DNA from: Microbacterium memoriense
GTDB lineage: Bacteria; Actinomycetota; Actinomycetes; Actinomycetales; Microbacteriaceae
Direction: 5' to 3'
DNA length: 64,000 nucleotides
Assembly: GCF_025398275.1 (NCBI RefSeq)
Contig: NZ_JAODOR010000004.1
Location: 337,419 to 401,418, forward strand
The position numbers were made by a program, and so were the translations under genes. How positions within the stretch are numbered: the stretch's first letter is position 1; each line of letters starts with the position of its first letter. The notes beneath the pieces were generated by a model that had not been told where the DNA came from, did no database searches, and saw only the letters and a program-made list of their open reading frames with translations. Positions 1 to 8,617 of the stretch are shown here, one piece after another.

Positions 1-2
1 AG

Positions 3-1370
3 ATCTCTGCACTCATGGCCGATCCGGACGCCGACTTTGACGCGCTGCTGTCAGAGATGGGCACCCTGCAGGAAGAGATCGACGCGGCCGACGGCTGGGA
101 ACTCGAATCCCAGCTCCACCAGGCGATGGATGCTCTGCGCACGCCGCCGGCGGATGCTCCCGTCGCGCCCCTTTCCGGTGGTGAGCGTCGTCGCGTCGCA
201 CTCGCGAAGCTCCTTCTGCAGAAGCCCGACCTCTTGCTCCTCGACGAGCCCACCAACCACCTCGATGCTGAGAGCGTCCTCTGGCTCGAGCAGCACCTGC
301 AGGCCTACAAGGGTGCCGTCATCGCGATCACCCACGACCGGTACTTCCTCGACAACGTCGCGGAGTGGATCGCCGAAGTCGATCGCGGCCGCCTGATCGG
401 CTACGAGGGCAACTACTCGACCTATCTCGAGAAGAAGGCCGAACGTCTCGACATTCAGGGCAAGCGTGACGCGAAGCTCGCCAAGCGCCTCAAGGATGAA
501 CTCGATTGGGTTCGTTCGAGTGCGAAGGGCCGTCAGACCAAGTCGAAGGCGCGGCTCGCTCGGTACGAGGAAATGGCGACCGAGGCCGAGAGCAAGCGGA
601 AACTCGATTTCGAAGAGATCCAGATTCCCGCCGGTCCCCGCCTCGGCAGCGTCGTGATCGACGCGAAGAAGCTGCACAAGGCGTTCGGTGACCGTGTCCT
701 CATCGACGGCCTGAGCTTCAGCCTGCCGCCCAACGGCATCATCGGCGTGATCGGCCCCAACGGCGTCGGAAAGACCACGCTGTTCAAAACGATTGTCGGG
801 CTCGAGCCCCTCGACGGCGGTGACCTGAAGATCGGCGAGACCGTCAAGATCAGCTACGTCGACCAGTCGCGCAGCAGCATCGACCCCGAGAAGACCCTGT
901 GGGAGGTCGTTTCCGACGGCCTGGACATCATCACGGTCGGCAAGACGGAGATCCCGTCCCGCGCGTATGTGTCGAAGTTCGGTTTCAAGGGACCCGACCA
1001 GCAGAAGAAGGCGGGCGTCCTCTCCGGCGGTGAGCGCAACCGGCTGAACCTCGCTCTGACGCTCAAGGAGGGTGGCAACCTGCTGCTTCTCGACGAGCCG
1101 ACCAACGACCTCGACGTCGAAACGCTCGGATCCCTCGAGAACGCACTCCTCGAGTTCCCCGGGTGCGCCGTCGTGATCACTCACGACCGGTGGTTCCTCG
1201 ACCGTATCGCCACCCACATCCTCGCCTACGAGGGCACGGACGAGAACCCGGCGAAGTGGTACTGGTTCGAGGGGAACTTCGAGTCGTACGAGGCGAACAA
1301 GGTCGAGCGCTTGGGCGCGGACGCGGCGAACCCGGCGAAGTCGACCTACCGCAAGCTCACGCGTGACTGA
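3..1370 (+). CDS. ettA: EttA, energy-dependent translational throttle ABC-F ATPase (5' end outside window)
   Basis: ABC-F ATPase that binds the ribosomal E site and couples translation to ATP/ADP level. The first Walker A motif, expected near residue 40 of a roughly 560-residue family member, is absent because the gene begins before base 1; the ATG at 15 is internal. Seen in order, counted from that ATG: first signature LSGGERRR (about 53), Walker B LLLLDEPTNHLD (about 73), a charged inter-domain linker with EGNYSTYLEKKAERL, second Walker A GPNGVGKTT (about 246), second signature LSGGERNR and LLLLDEPTNDLD. The C-terminus ends in KLTRD, as in EttA proteins. Soluble, with no membrane domain. 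It overlaps the next gene by 8 nt, suggesting translational coupling. Confidence 0.95.
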   Translation: MSALMADPDADFDALLSEMGTLQEEIDAADGWELESQLHQAMDALRTPPADAPVAPLSGGERRRVALAKLLLQKPDLLLLDEPTNHLDAESVLWLEQHLQAYKGAVIAITHDRYFLDNVAEWIAEVDRGRLIGYEGNYSTYLEKKAERLDIQGKRDAKLAKRLKDELDWVRSSAKGRQTKSKARLARYEEMATEAESKRKLDFEEIQIPAGPRLGSVVIDAKKLHKAFGDRVLIDGLSFSLPPNGIIGVIGPNGVGKTTLFKTIVGLEPLDGGDLKIGETVKISYVDQSRSSIDPEKTLWEVVSDGLDIITVGKTEIPSRAYVSKFGFKGPDQQKKAGVLSGGERNRLNLALTLKEGGNLLLLDEPTNDLDVETLGSLENALLEFPGCAVVITHDRWFLDRIATHILAYEGTDENPAKWYWFEGNFESYEANKVERLGADAANPAKSTYRKLTRD

Positions 1371-1851
1371 CACCTCGACGAGCGCGCGGCTGCACGTTCC
1401 GATCCATCTGCGGTGGGGTGACCTCGACGCGTTCAATCATGTGAACAACGCGACGATGCTCAAGCTCCTCGAAGAGGCGCGCGTACGGGTGTTCTGGTCG
1501 CCGATCGGCGGCGAGCAGGCGCCCGACACCGCCGTCATCGACGCGGGAGTGGATGCCGGTGAGCTCACACTGATCGCGCGCCAGGAGATCGAATACCTCG
1601 CTCCCGTGCCGTACCGCCGCGAGCCGCTGGACATTCAGATGTGGTTCGGGAAGATCGGCGGCTCGAGCATCGAAGTCTGCTATGAGGTCTACAGCCCGCT
1701 GAGCGACGCACCGCAGACGCTCTACGCGCGGGCATCGTCGGCCGTCGTGCTCGTCGACGCGCAGACCTTCCGCCCCGTGCGTCTGAACGACCGGATGCGC
1801 GCGGCGTGGTCGCCTTACCTCGGCGAGCCGGTCGCATTCACGCGGCGCTGA
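1363..1851 (+). CDS. Acyl-CoA thioesterase, 4HBT hotdog family
   Basis: 162-residue single hotdog-fold protein. The N-terminal block LRWGDLDAFNHVNNATMLKLLEEAR carries the D-x-x-x-HVNN pattern of the 4-hydroxybenzoyl-CoA thioesterase family, whose Asp acts in thioester hydrolysis. The start is a GTG at 1363, inside the last codons of ettA (8-nt overlap), so translation is probably coupled. Substrate not inferable; family members usually hydrolyse medium- or long-chain acyl-CoA in the cytosol. Confidence 0.85.
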   Translation: MTDTSTSARLHVPIHLRWGDLDAFNHVNNATMLKLLEEARVRVFWSPIGGEQAPDTAVIDAGVDAGELTLIARQEIEYLAPVPYRREPLDIQMWFGKIGGSSIEVCYEVYSPLSDAPQTLYARASSAVVLVDAQTFRPVRLNDRMRAAWSPYLGEPVAFTRR

Positions 1852-1866
1852 CCCTGCGGACGCCGG

Positions 1867-2730
1867 TCAGGCCGGCACCCGGATCATGATTTCCTGCGCG
1901 ACGGTGGCCACGAGCGCACCCTCGCGCGTGAACAGGCGCCCGCGAGCGAGCCCGCGCCCGCCACGGGCGCTGGGGGATTCCTGCGCATAGAGCAGCCACT
2001 CGTCGGCGCGGGCCGGGCGGTGCCACCACATCGCGTGATCGAGGCTCGCGACTTTCAATCCCGGCAGCGACCAGGCCACACCGTGCGCGCGCAGGACGGT
2101 CTCCTGAATCGTCAGGTCGCTCATGTAGGCCAGGACCGCTCGGTGCACCGCGGCATCGTCGCCGAGAGGGCGGCGTGCACGCATCCAGACGTTTTGCGTC
2201 GCGGAAGCCGGTGTCGGCGTCGCGTCGTAGATCGCTCCGTCGACGTGAACCACTTCGATGGGGCTCGAGTCGAGAAGTCGACGCGAGAACGGGTGGAGCA
2301 CCGGCGCGGTCGCGGCCACCGACTCGGGTGTCGGCACACCCTCCGGCATCGCGCTCTGGTGGTCGAGCCCCGGGTCCTCGCGCTCGAACGAGGAAATCAT
2401 CGAGAAGATCGGCACGCCGTTCTGGAAGGCTTGCGTGCGCCGCGTCGAGAAGGACCGACCGTCATGGATGCGATCCACCGACAGCGTGAGCCCACGGGAC
2501 GCATCTCCGGGCCGCAGGAAGTAGCCGTGCATCGAGTGGGGAACGCGATCGTCGTCCGTCGTCCGGTCCGCGGCGATGATGGCCTGCGCGAGCACCTGCC
2601 CACCGAAGATGCGCCCCGTCGGCATGGGGTGCGAGTCGCCGGTGAAGATGTCTTCCGTTGTGCGGGCGTCGCTGGAAGCGAGATCGAGCACCCCCAGCAT
2701 CATCGTCACCGGATCGGTCTGCTCCGTCAC
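1867..2730 (-). CDS. tesB: Acyl-CoA thioesterase II
   Basis: 287-residue double-hotdog thioesterase that releases free fatty acid from acyl-CoA. Family blocks seen: GRIFGGQVLAQAI near residue 40, HSMHGYFLRPGD near 68, DGRSFSTRRTQAFQNG near 88, and the C-terminal LDHAMWWHRPARADEWLLY with the Asp of the TesB active site. The frame stays open far upstream, but homology begins at the GTG at 2730, which has GGGAG a few bases before it. It converges on the preceding thioesterase gene with a 15-nt gap and diverges from the next gene. Confidence 0.9.
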   Translation of the reverse strand: MTEQTDPVTMMLGVLDLASSDARTTEDIFTGDSHPMPTGRIFGGQVLAQAIIAADRTTDDDRVPHSMHGYFLRPGDASRGLTLSVDRIHDGRSFSTRRTQAFQNGVPIFSMISSFEREDPGLDHQSAMPEGVPTPESVAATAPVLHPFSRRLLDSSPIEVVHVDGAIYDATPTPASATQNVWMRARRPLGDDAAVHRAVLAYMSDLTIQETVLRAHGVAWSLPGLKVASLDHAMWWHRPARADEWLLYAQESPSARGGRGLARGRLFTREGALVATVAQEIMIRVPA

Positions 2731-2791
2731 GTCTGCTCCCGTCCGAGGCAAGCCACCTGTTGTGGGCCGTCCGCTTGATAGTTTAGAGCGG

Positions 2792-3463
2792 ATGTCACCT
2801 CGCCTTCTGTTCCCCGATGCCCCCACCGCGGCCGACGCGTTGACCTTCGCGCAGCGGGCGGTGCGTCTCGGAGACGGCGCCGTGCGGTTGCGGGCGGCCG
2901 GCGGCACGCTTGCGCTGACGTCTGCACCGCTCGCACCGGAAAACCTGCTGGACGCGACGCCGACCGTGTTGGGGATGCGGCTCGTGCGGGTGGACCCCGA
3001 GTTGGAATGCGACCTCGTCGTCGAGGCATCGTCGCTCGCGGCGACCGACGATCCGTGTGAGCTCCTCTTGCCTGAATCGGCAGTATCGGCACCGTGGGCG
3101 GGGATCTCTGCTCCGCGCTCCGGGTGGGAGCCCGCGGGCGAGCTCTCCGCGGCGACGCTCGCCGCACGAGCGCAATGGGGGATCGCTGCCGTCGCGGAAG
3201 CCGTCCCGACGTCGGCGGGAGAAGAGATCGTTCGCGCCGTCCGCGCCGACGTGTGGGGCCGTCCCGACGATGAACTCGACGGGCTTCCCCTCGGCGTCGC
3301 GTTCGCGGCATTCGCTCTGGGCTTCATCGGCGGCGAAGAGGTCGCAGCGGTACGCCGGCTCGGCCCGTGGACGCGACTCAGTCTCACCCGCGGTCACGTG
3401 CTTACCCGCGGAACCGTCCGGTCGGGACTCACCGGCGTCCGAGCGACAGGCCCGTCAGCCTGA
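2792..3463 (+). CDS. Conserved actinobacterial hypothetical protein
   Basis: 223-residue protein of unknown function. It is acidic and Ala/Leu-rich, has no signal peptide, and has one weakly hydrophobic stretch (GVAFAAFALGFIGG) near residue 170. The start at 2792 is the first Met downstream of the divergent tesB promoter region; the frame is open further upstream, but that part lies within tesB. The gene ends 1 nt before the convergent flavoprotein gene. No catalytic motif recognised. Confidence 0.6.
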   Translation: MSPRLLFPDAPTAADALTFAQRAVRLGDGAVRLRAAGGTLALTSAPLAPENLLDATPTVLGMRLVRVDPELECDLVVEASSLAATDDPCELLLPESAVSAPWAGISAPRSGWEPAGELSAATLAARAQWGIAAVAEAVPTSAGEEIVRAVRADVWGRPDDELDGLPLGVAFAAFALGFIGGEEVAAVRRLGPWTRLSLTRGHVLTRGTVRSGLTGVRATGPSA

Positions 3464-3464
3464 A

Positions 3465-5132
3465 TCAGACGGCGGCGGCCGCTGCTCGGCCGGCGACGCG
3501 GCCGGAGAACAGGCATCCGCCGAGGAACGTGCCCTCCAACGCACGGTACCCGTGCACGCCGCCCCCGCCGAAGCCGGAGGCTTCGCCCGCCGCGTAGAGG
3601 CCCGGGACGGGTCGACCGTCGGCGCCGAGCGCGCGCCCGGACAGATCGGTCTCGATGCCACCCAAAGACTTGCGGGTCAGGATGTGGAGCTTCACCGCAA
3701 TGAGCGGACCCGATTTCGGATCGAGGATCTTGTGTGGCGTCGCGGTGCGGACCAACCGATCGCCACGGTACGAGCGCGCGGACCGCAGCATCGCCACCTG
3801 CGCGTCCTTGGTGAAGTCGTTGTCCATCTCCCGATCGCGCGCTTCGACTTCGAGGCGCACACGGTGCCCGTCGAGGACATCGCCGCCCGGCAGCGCCCGC
3901 ATCCCGTCGATGAGGGAATCGAGGTCATCGCGCACGACGAAGTCCGCTCCGTGGTCGAGGAACGCCTGAACGGGGCCCGCCGCACCCTTCCCGAGCCTCG
4001 ACTTCACGAGCAAGGGAACGTTCTTCCCGGTGAGGTCCGGATTCTGCTCGCTGCCGGAGAGGGTGAATTCCTTCTCCACGATCGCCCGGGACAGGACGAA
4101 CCAGGAGTGGTCATGTCCGGTAGTGCGGAGATGCTCGAGAGTGCCGAGGGTGTCGAATCCGGGGAACAGGGGGACGGGTAGACGTCGACCGGTCGCGTCG
4201 AGCCAGATCGAGGAGGGCCCGGGGAGGATCCGGATGCCGTGATCGGGCCAGATCGGGTTCCAGTTCTGGATGCCTTCGACGTAGTGCCACATCCGGTCGC
4301 CGTTGATGAGCCTCGCGCCGGCGGTCTGCGTGACGGGTTGCATGGATCCGTCCACGAAGGCGGGGACGCCGGAGATCATCTTTTCGGGCGCCGTGCCGAG
4401 GCGCGTCGGCCACTGAGCGCGGACGAGGTCGTGGTTGCCTCCGATGCCTCCGGAAGAGACAATCGTGGCGGATGCGGAGACGCTGAAGGCGCCGACCACC
4501 TCCCGTGACGTGGCAGCGCCCCGTGCCGCGCCGGAGGGCGCGAGAATATCGCCGGACGCGCCGACGACCGTGCCGTCGACCGTTGTGAGCACCGTCACCT
4601 TGTGGCGCGGGAGGATCGTGATGCGGCTGGCCGCTTCACCGGCTTCGACGTCAGCCTGGAAGGGGGCGACGATTCCGGGCCCGGTACCCCAGGTGATGTG
4701 GAAGCGGGGGACGGAATTGCCCGGGCCCGTCGCGGTGTACCCACCGCGTTCGGCCCATCCGACGACCGGGAAGAACCCGACGCCCTTCTCGCGGAGCCAC
4801 GCCCGCTTCTCGGTGTGCGCGAACTGCAGGTAGGCCTCGGCCCACTGACGCGGCCAGTGGTCCTCTTCGCGATCGAACCCTGCCGTTGCGAACCAATCCT
4901 GACGCGCGAGGTCGTACGAGTCCGAGATGCCCATGCGCCGTTGCTCGGGGGAGTCGATGAACAACAGCCCACCGAAGGACCAGAAAGCCTGTCCGCCGAG
5001 GTTGGGACGGGATTCCTGATCGACGATCACGACGCTCCTTCCCGCGGCAGCGGCTTCGCTCGCGGCAACGAGCCCGGCGAGGCCCCAGCCGACGACGAGG
5101 ACATCCGCTGAGTGAGTGTGACTGATGGTCAT
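3465..5132 (-). CDS. FAD-binding dehydrogenase (3-ketosteroid dehydrogenase/fumarate reductase-like flavoprotein)
   Basis: 555-residue flavoprotein. The N-terminal Rossmann motif DVLVVGWGLAGLVAASEAA (residues about 9-27) binds FAD, and the C-terminal block GLYAAGEASGFGGGGVHGYR is the typical second FAD-contacting segment of the KstD/FrdA family. PNLGGQAFWSFGGLLFI follows the first motif, as in this subgroup. No signal peptide or covalent-flavin motif is seen. The start at 5132 has AGGAG 5 nt upstream and overlaps the glbO stop by 4 nt, making it the last gene of the leftward mscS-glbO-flavoprotein operon. Substrate unknown; the steroid assignment is only a family-level guess. Confidence 0.85.
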   Translation of the reverse strand: MTISHTHSADVLVVGWGLAGLVAASEAAAAGRSVVIVDQESRPNLGGQAFWSFGGLLFIDSPEQRRMGISDSYDLARQDWFATAGFDREEDHWPRQWAEAYLQFAHTEKRAWLREKGVGFFPVVGWAERGGYTATGPGNSVPRFHITWGTGPGIVAPFQADVEAGEAASRITILPRHKVTVLTTVDGTVVGASGDILAPSGAARGAATSREVVGAFSVSASATIVSSGGIGGNHDLVRAQWPTRLGTAPEKMISGVPAFVDGSMQPVTQTAGARLINGDRMWHYVEGIQNWNPIWPDHGIRILPGPSSIWLDATGRRLPVPLFPGFDTLGTLEHLRTTGHDHSWFVLSRAIVEKEFTLSGSEQNPDLTGKNVPLLVKSRLGKGAAGPVQAFLDHGADFVVRDDLDSLIDGMRALPGGDVLDGHRVRLEVEARDREMDNDFTKDAQVAMLRSARSYRGDRLVRTATPHKILDPKSGPLIAVKLHILTRKSLGGIETDLSGRALGADGRPVPGLYAAGEASGFGGGGVHGYRALEGTFLGGCLFSGRVAGRAAAAAV

Positions 5133-5623
5133 GGCGACTCCTGTGTCGTCGGGGGTGATGCGGCGGGGTCCGCCGTGTCCGGGTGCACCAGGAGTCCGGC
5201 CGCACCCGCCGGGCGCGCGGGGCCGATGCCGGAGGGTTCGAACGTGTTGACCATCGCGAAAGCGGCTCGCTCGAGGTAGTCCCACAGCGTCGCGGCGTGC
5301 AACGGCGAGAGCTGCACCTCGTCCAACGCCGTACGCATATGCAGAAGCCAGCGGTCCCGCGCATCCGGATTCACGTGGAAGGGAACGTGGCGCATGCGCA
5401 GGCGAGGGTGCCCGCGGCGCTGGCTGTAGGTGTTCGGGCCTCCCCAGTACTGCTCGAGGAACATCGTGAGACGATCCGCGGCCGGACCGAGGTCGTCTTC
5501 GGGGTACATCGGCTTCAGGACCTCATCCTGCGCGACGCCGCGATAGAACGCATCGACCAGACGGACGAAGGTGTCGTGCCCACCGACCTCGTCGTAGAAG
5601 CTGATCGGGCTGTCGTCGGTCAT
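5129..5623 (-). CDS. glbO: Group II truncated hemoglobin
   Basis: 164-residue trHbO-type globin that binds O2/NO and related ligands via heme. Family marks: FYDEVGG at the N-terminus, FVRLVDAFYRGV with the distal Tyr region, YWGGP near residue 59, RMRHVPF with the proximal His (about 79), and Trp G8 near residue 92 (RDRWLLHM), typical of group II. The tail beyond residue 135 is Ala/Pro-rich and not part of the fold. It overlaps mscS upstream and the flavoprotein downstream by 4 nt each. Confidence 0.92.
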   Translation of the reverse strand: MTDDSPISFYDEVGGHDTFVRLVDAFYRGVAQDEVLKPMYPEDDLGPAADRLTMFLEQYWGGPNTYSQRRGHPRLRMRHVPFHVNPDARDRWLLHMRTALDEVQLSPLHAATLWDYLERAAFAMVNTFEPSGIGPARPAGAAGLLVHPDTADPAASPPTTQESP

Positions 5624-6714
5624 GAGCTGGGCTCCGTCTTCGTGTCAGGGCTCGGTGCTGAGCCCGGGTCCTCCGGTGTCGCTTTGGGCTTTGCCGCACG
5701 CTTCGGCTTCCACAGCGGCTTCTCGACCGTGATCGGCGTCGGGTGGGTCTTGGGCGGATTGGCACCGCGGACGCGCTGAGCGCCCTCGAGCCCGGACAGT
5801 GTGATCGAGTTGAGCTGCGGCAGGGTGAGTCCCAGATCGTCGATCGCGTGCTTGAGTCGCATCCGCAGCTCTCGGGCCACGTCATCCTTCGATCCGGCGC
5901 GTGTCTTCATGACCAGGCGGATGACGAGCGCGTCGCCGGAGACGGATTCGAGCCCCCAGACTTCGGGCTGCTCGATGACACGAGTGCGCCACTTGGGATC
6001 TTTCGCGAGATCTTTCGCGGCGTGGAGCATGGCCTTCTCGACCTGGTTCACGTCGGAGTCCGCAGCCACGGCGAGGTCGATGATCACCCTTGACCAGCCT
6101 TGCGACATATTGCCGATTCGGGTGATTTCGCCGTTGCGCACATACCAGAGTGTGCCGTTGACGTCGCGCACGTGGGTGATGCGGACGCTGACGTACTCGA
6201 CGATACCGGTGGCCAGGCCGAGATCGACGACGTCGCCGATGCCTACTTGGTCCTCCGCGACGATGAAGATGCCGTTGAGGACGTCTTTGACGATGTTCTG
6301 CGCACCGAACCCGAGACCGGCGCCGATCGCGGCCGACAGCAACGCAAACGACCCGAGCACGCTCTGATCGATGACATTGACGATCATCAGCAGAGCGATG
6401 ATCGCGAGCGCGATGTTGACGATGTTCTGCAGAATCGTGCCGAGCGTGCGCGTGCGCTGGACGAGCCGGACCTGCGCCAGCGGAGACGCGTCGATGGCGC
6501 GGGTGTCGTCCACGTTCGCTTTCGATTTCGCGCCGGCGACGATCCTGCGCACGACTCGGCGAATCGCGAACCGGAGCAGCCACGACAGCACCAAAGCGCC
6601 GAGGATGATCCCGGCGATGGCCAAGAGTCTCACGCCCAAGACCAGGGCGAGATTGCCCCACCATCCCCACGACCAGTCGGCGGGAGGTGCGGTGTCGATC
6701 GGGAGGATGCTCAT
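5620..6714 (-). CDS. mscS: Small-conductance mechanosensitive channel, MscS family
   Basis: 364-residue membrane protein that gates under membrane tension to release osmolytes. Two hydrophobic segments lie near the N-terminus (LALVLGVRLLAIAGIILGALVLSWLL) and another pair at about 95-130. The pore-lining helix is rich in Ala/Gly (LLSAAIGAGLGFGAQNIVKD), the core MscS signature. A beta domain (VGIGDVVDLG) and alpha/beta C-domain follow, then a Pro/Lys-rich tail of about 60 residues. It is first in the leftward operon with glbO and the flavoprotein (4-nt overlap). Confidence 0.92.
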   Translation of the reverse strand: MSILPIDTAPPADWSWGWWGNLALVLGVRLLAIAGIILGALVLSWLLRFAIRRVVRRIVAGAKSKANVDDTRAIDASPLAQVRLVQRTRTLGTILQNIVNIALAIIALLMIVNVIDQSVLGSFALLSAAIGAGLGFGAQNIVKDVLNGIFIVAEDQVGIGDVVDLGLATGIVEYVSVRITHVRDVNGTLWYVRNGEITRIGNMSQGWSRVIIDLAVAADSDVNQVEKAMLHAAKDLAKDPKWRTRVIEQPEVWGLESVSGDALVIRLVMKTRAGSKDDVARELRMRLKHAIDDLGLTLPQLNSITLSGLEGAQRVRGANPPKTHPTPITVEKPLWKPKRAAKPKATPEDPGSAPSPDTKTEPSS

Positions 6715-6744
6715 CGGGACGATCCTAACGAGTGTCCCCGTGTG

Positions 6745-6786
6745 ATCCGCGGCGCACCTCAGTTGTCACGAGGGTGCGCCGCGGAT
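6745..6786 (-). terminator. Hairpin downstream of the ABC permease gene
   Basis: A 14-bp perfect stem (6745-6758 with 6773-6786, ATCCGCGGCGCACC) and 14-nt loop lie just after the permease stop and before the mscS start. It has no clear U-run, but it fits an intrinsic or pause-type terminator separating the two leftward operons. Confidence 0.6.
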
Positions 6787-6789
6787 GCT

Positions 6790-7602
6790 TCACGCGTCGC
6801 GCGTGCGGAGGATCATCCATCCGACGAGGAGCGTGCCGACGGGCCACGCGAGCAGGGTGATGACGGGCACGGCGTTCTCGATCGCACCACCGCTGGTGAG
6901 CGTGGAAGCGGCGCCCATCGGGAGGTACTGGGCGAGGTCGACGAGCCAGAGCCATGCCTCGCCGCCGATCGTGAACAGGCTCAAGATGATCGGCGCGACG
7001 AAGAGGAGTCCGACGGTAGCGGCGATGGCACCCGCCCCGTTGCGAATGATGAATCCCCAGCCGAGTCCGATGAGCCCGAACGCGACCATGGCGAGGAGGC
7101 TGTTCGCGAGTGGCACGGTGGAAGCATCCGTGTCGTTCCAGTCGATTCCCGCGTCGCCGAGGAGCGGCGCGGTGCTGACGACGGCGATCAGGGTGCTGAC
7201 GAGGACCGTGATCAGGAGGAACAGGGCGACCGCGATCGCCTTGGCCAGCACGACGCCGCCGCGGCGCGGCTCAGCGGTCAGTGTGGATCGGATCATGCCG
7301 GTCGAGTACTCACCGGTGATCGCCATGGCACCGAAGATCCCGGCGACGAGCATCGTGAACTGCATCGGTGCCGTGATCGCGTTCACCGCGGGGAAATCGC
7401 CGCCGAAGTCGCGAGAGGCCGCAGCGATGAGCAACGCGATCCCCACCGAAAGCGCTACCGTGATTCCGAGCGACCACCAGGTCGAACGCAGTGTCGCGAG
7501 CTTGACCAGCTCGCTGCGCAGCACCCGCAGGAAGGAAAGCCGTGCCGTCCGCGGCACGGACGAGGTCGAGCGAGCCCGCGTGGGGGCGGAGGCGGCGGTC
7601 AT
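6790..7602 (-). CDS. ABC-2 type transporter permease
   Basis: 270-residue membrane protein with six predicted hydrophobic segments (WSLGITVALSVGIALLIAA, MLVAGIFGAMAIT, AIAVALFLLITVLVSTLI, LLAMVAFGLIGLGWGFII, IAATVGLLFVAPIIL, and a C-terminal VITLLAWPVGTLLVGWMIL). This is the standard layout of an ABC-2 exporter subunit that would pair with the ATPase immediately upstream (TGATG, 1-nt overlap). Such pairs export lipids, peptides or drugs; the substrate is unknown. The long Ser/Thr/Arg-rich cytosolic N-terminus is usual. Confidence 0.85.
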   Translation of the reverse strand: MTAASAPTRARSTSSVPRTARLSFLRVLRSELVKLATLRSTWWSLGITVALSVGIALLIAAASRDFGGDFPAVNAITAPMQFTMLVAGIFGAMAITGEYSTGMIRSTLTAEPRRGGVVLAKAIAVALFLLITVLVSTLIAVVSTAPLLGDAGIDWNDTDASTVPLANSLLAMVAFGLIGLGWGFIIRNGAGAIAATVGLLFVAPIILSLFTIGGEAWLWLVDLAQYLPMGAASTLTSGGAIENAVPVITLLAWPVGTLLVGWMILRTRDA

Positions 7603-8510
7603 CAGGCGTCCTTCGTCTTGTACTCGACGGCGTTTTCGGTGAGCGCGAGATACGCGTCTTCGAGCGATCCCGCGCGGGGGGTGAGTTCGTGCAGGGGGAT
7701 GCCGTGTGCCGCGGCGGCGTCGCCGATGGTGGCGGCGGCGAGCCCGCTGACTTCCAGGACGCCCGGCGCGACGTCGGCGACGGTCACATCCGGGCCGTCG
7801 ATCGCGCGGGCGAGATCTGCCGCGCGCGGGCTGCGAACCGTCACGACCGAGCGGGTCCAGGCCCCCACCAAGTCATCGAGGGAGGCATCGGCGAGAACTC
7901 GTCCGCGTCCGAGCACGATGACGTGGTCGGCGGTGAGCGCCATTTCGCTCATCAGATGGCTGGACAGCAGAACGGTGCGCCCTTCCGCGGCGAGGGCGCG
8001 GACGAATTGACGCACCCAGATGACGCCCTCCGGGTCGAGGCCGTTCACCGGCTCATCGAGAATCAGCGTGCGGGGGTCACCGAGAAGCGCCGCCGCGATG
8101 CCCAGCCGCTGACCCATGCCGAGCGAGAACTTCCCGGCACGACGCCGCGCCACGGAGGCGATGCCGGTCAGCGCGATCACCTCGTCCACTCGCGAACGCG
8201 GGATGCCGTGCGTTGCGGCCATGGCCAAGAGGTGATTGCGCGCACTGCGGCCGGTGTGGACCGCCTTCGCGTCCAGGAGCACCCCGACCTCGGTGAGCGG
8301 CGACCGCAATGAGGAATACGGGCGCCCGTCGACGGTGACTGTGCCGGACGTGGGCTTGTCGAGCCCGACGATCATCCGCATCGTCGTGGACTTCCCGGCG
8401 CCGTTCGGCCCGAGGAAGCCGGTGACTTTTCCGGACTGCACGGTGAAGGAGGCGTCCGACACCGCAGCCTTGTCGCCAAAGCGTTTGGTGAGGTTCTCTG
8501 CAACGATCAT
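7602..8510 (-). CDS. ABC transporter ATP-binding protein (drug/bacitracin exporter-like)
   Basis: 302-residue ATPase. Walker A GPNGAGKST near residue 40, signature FSLGMGQRLGIAAALLG near 138, Walker B TLILDEPVNGLDPEG near 158, switch His in LLSSHLM. The C-terminal 80 residues form the extra domain common in exporter ATPases of this type. The start at 8510 (MIVAENLTKRFG) matches family N-termini; an upstream in-frame ATG at 8546 would add 12 unconserved residues. It is coupled to the permease by a 1-nt overlap. Confidence 0.88.
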   Translation of the reverse strand: MIVAENLTKRFGDKAAVSDASFTVQSGKVTGFLGPNGAGKSTTMRMIVGLDKPTSGTVTVDGRPYSSLRSPLTEVGVLLDAKAVHTGRSARNHLLAMAATHGIPRSRVDEVIALTGIASVARRRAGKFSLGMGQRLGIAAALLGDPRTLILDEPVNGLDPEGVIWVRQFVRALAAEGRTVLLSSHLMSEMALTADHVIVLGRGRVLADASLDDLVGAWTRSVVTVRSPRAADLARAIDGPDVTVADVAPGVLEVSGLAAATIGDAAAAHGIPLHELTPRAGSLEDAYLALTENAVEYKTKDA

Positions 8511-8566
8511 GGTTTCGACGCTACCGGCGTGCGGAGGACCACGCATCCGACCTCGGGATGATCATA

Positions 8567-8604
8567 CGGCGGCGGCCTCCGCCCGAAGGAGGAGGCCGCC
8601 GCCG
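8567..8604 (-). terminator. Intrinsic terminator after pepN
   Basis: A 14-bp perfect GC stem (8567-8580 CGGCGGCGGCCTCC with 8591-8604) and 10-nt loop lie 14 nt beyond the pepN stop on the minus strand, before the ABC operon. A U-tract is weak, as is common in actinobacteria. Confidence 0.7.
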
Positions 8605-8617
8605 GTGGTGGTCTTCG

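Noticed and set aside
51..1436. 461-codon open frame opposite ettA
   Set aside because: Antisense shadow caused by GC-rich third positions; product has no domain and lies fully inside a strongly conserved gene.
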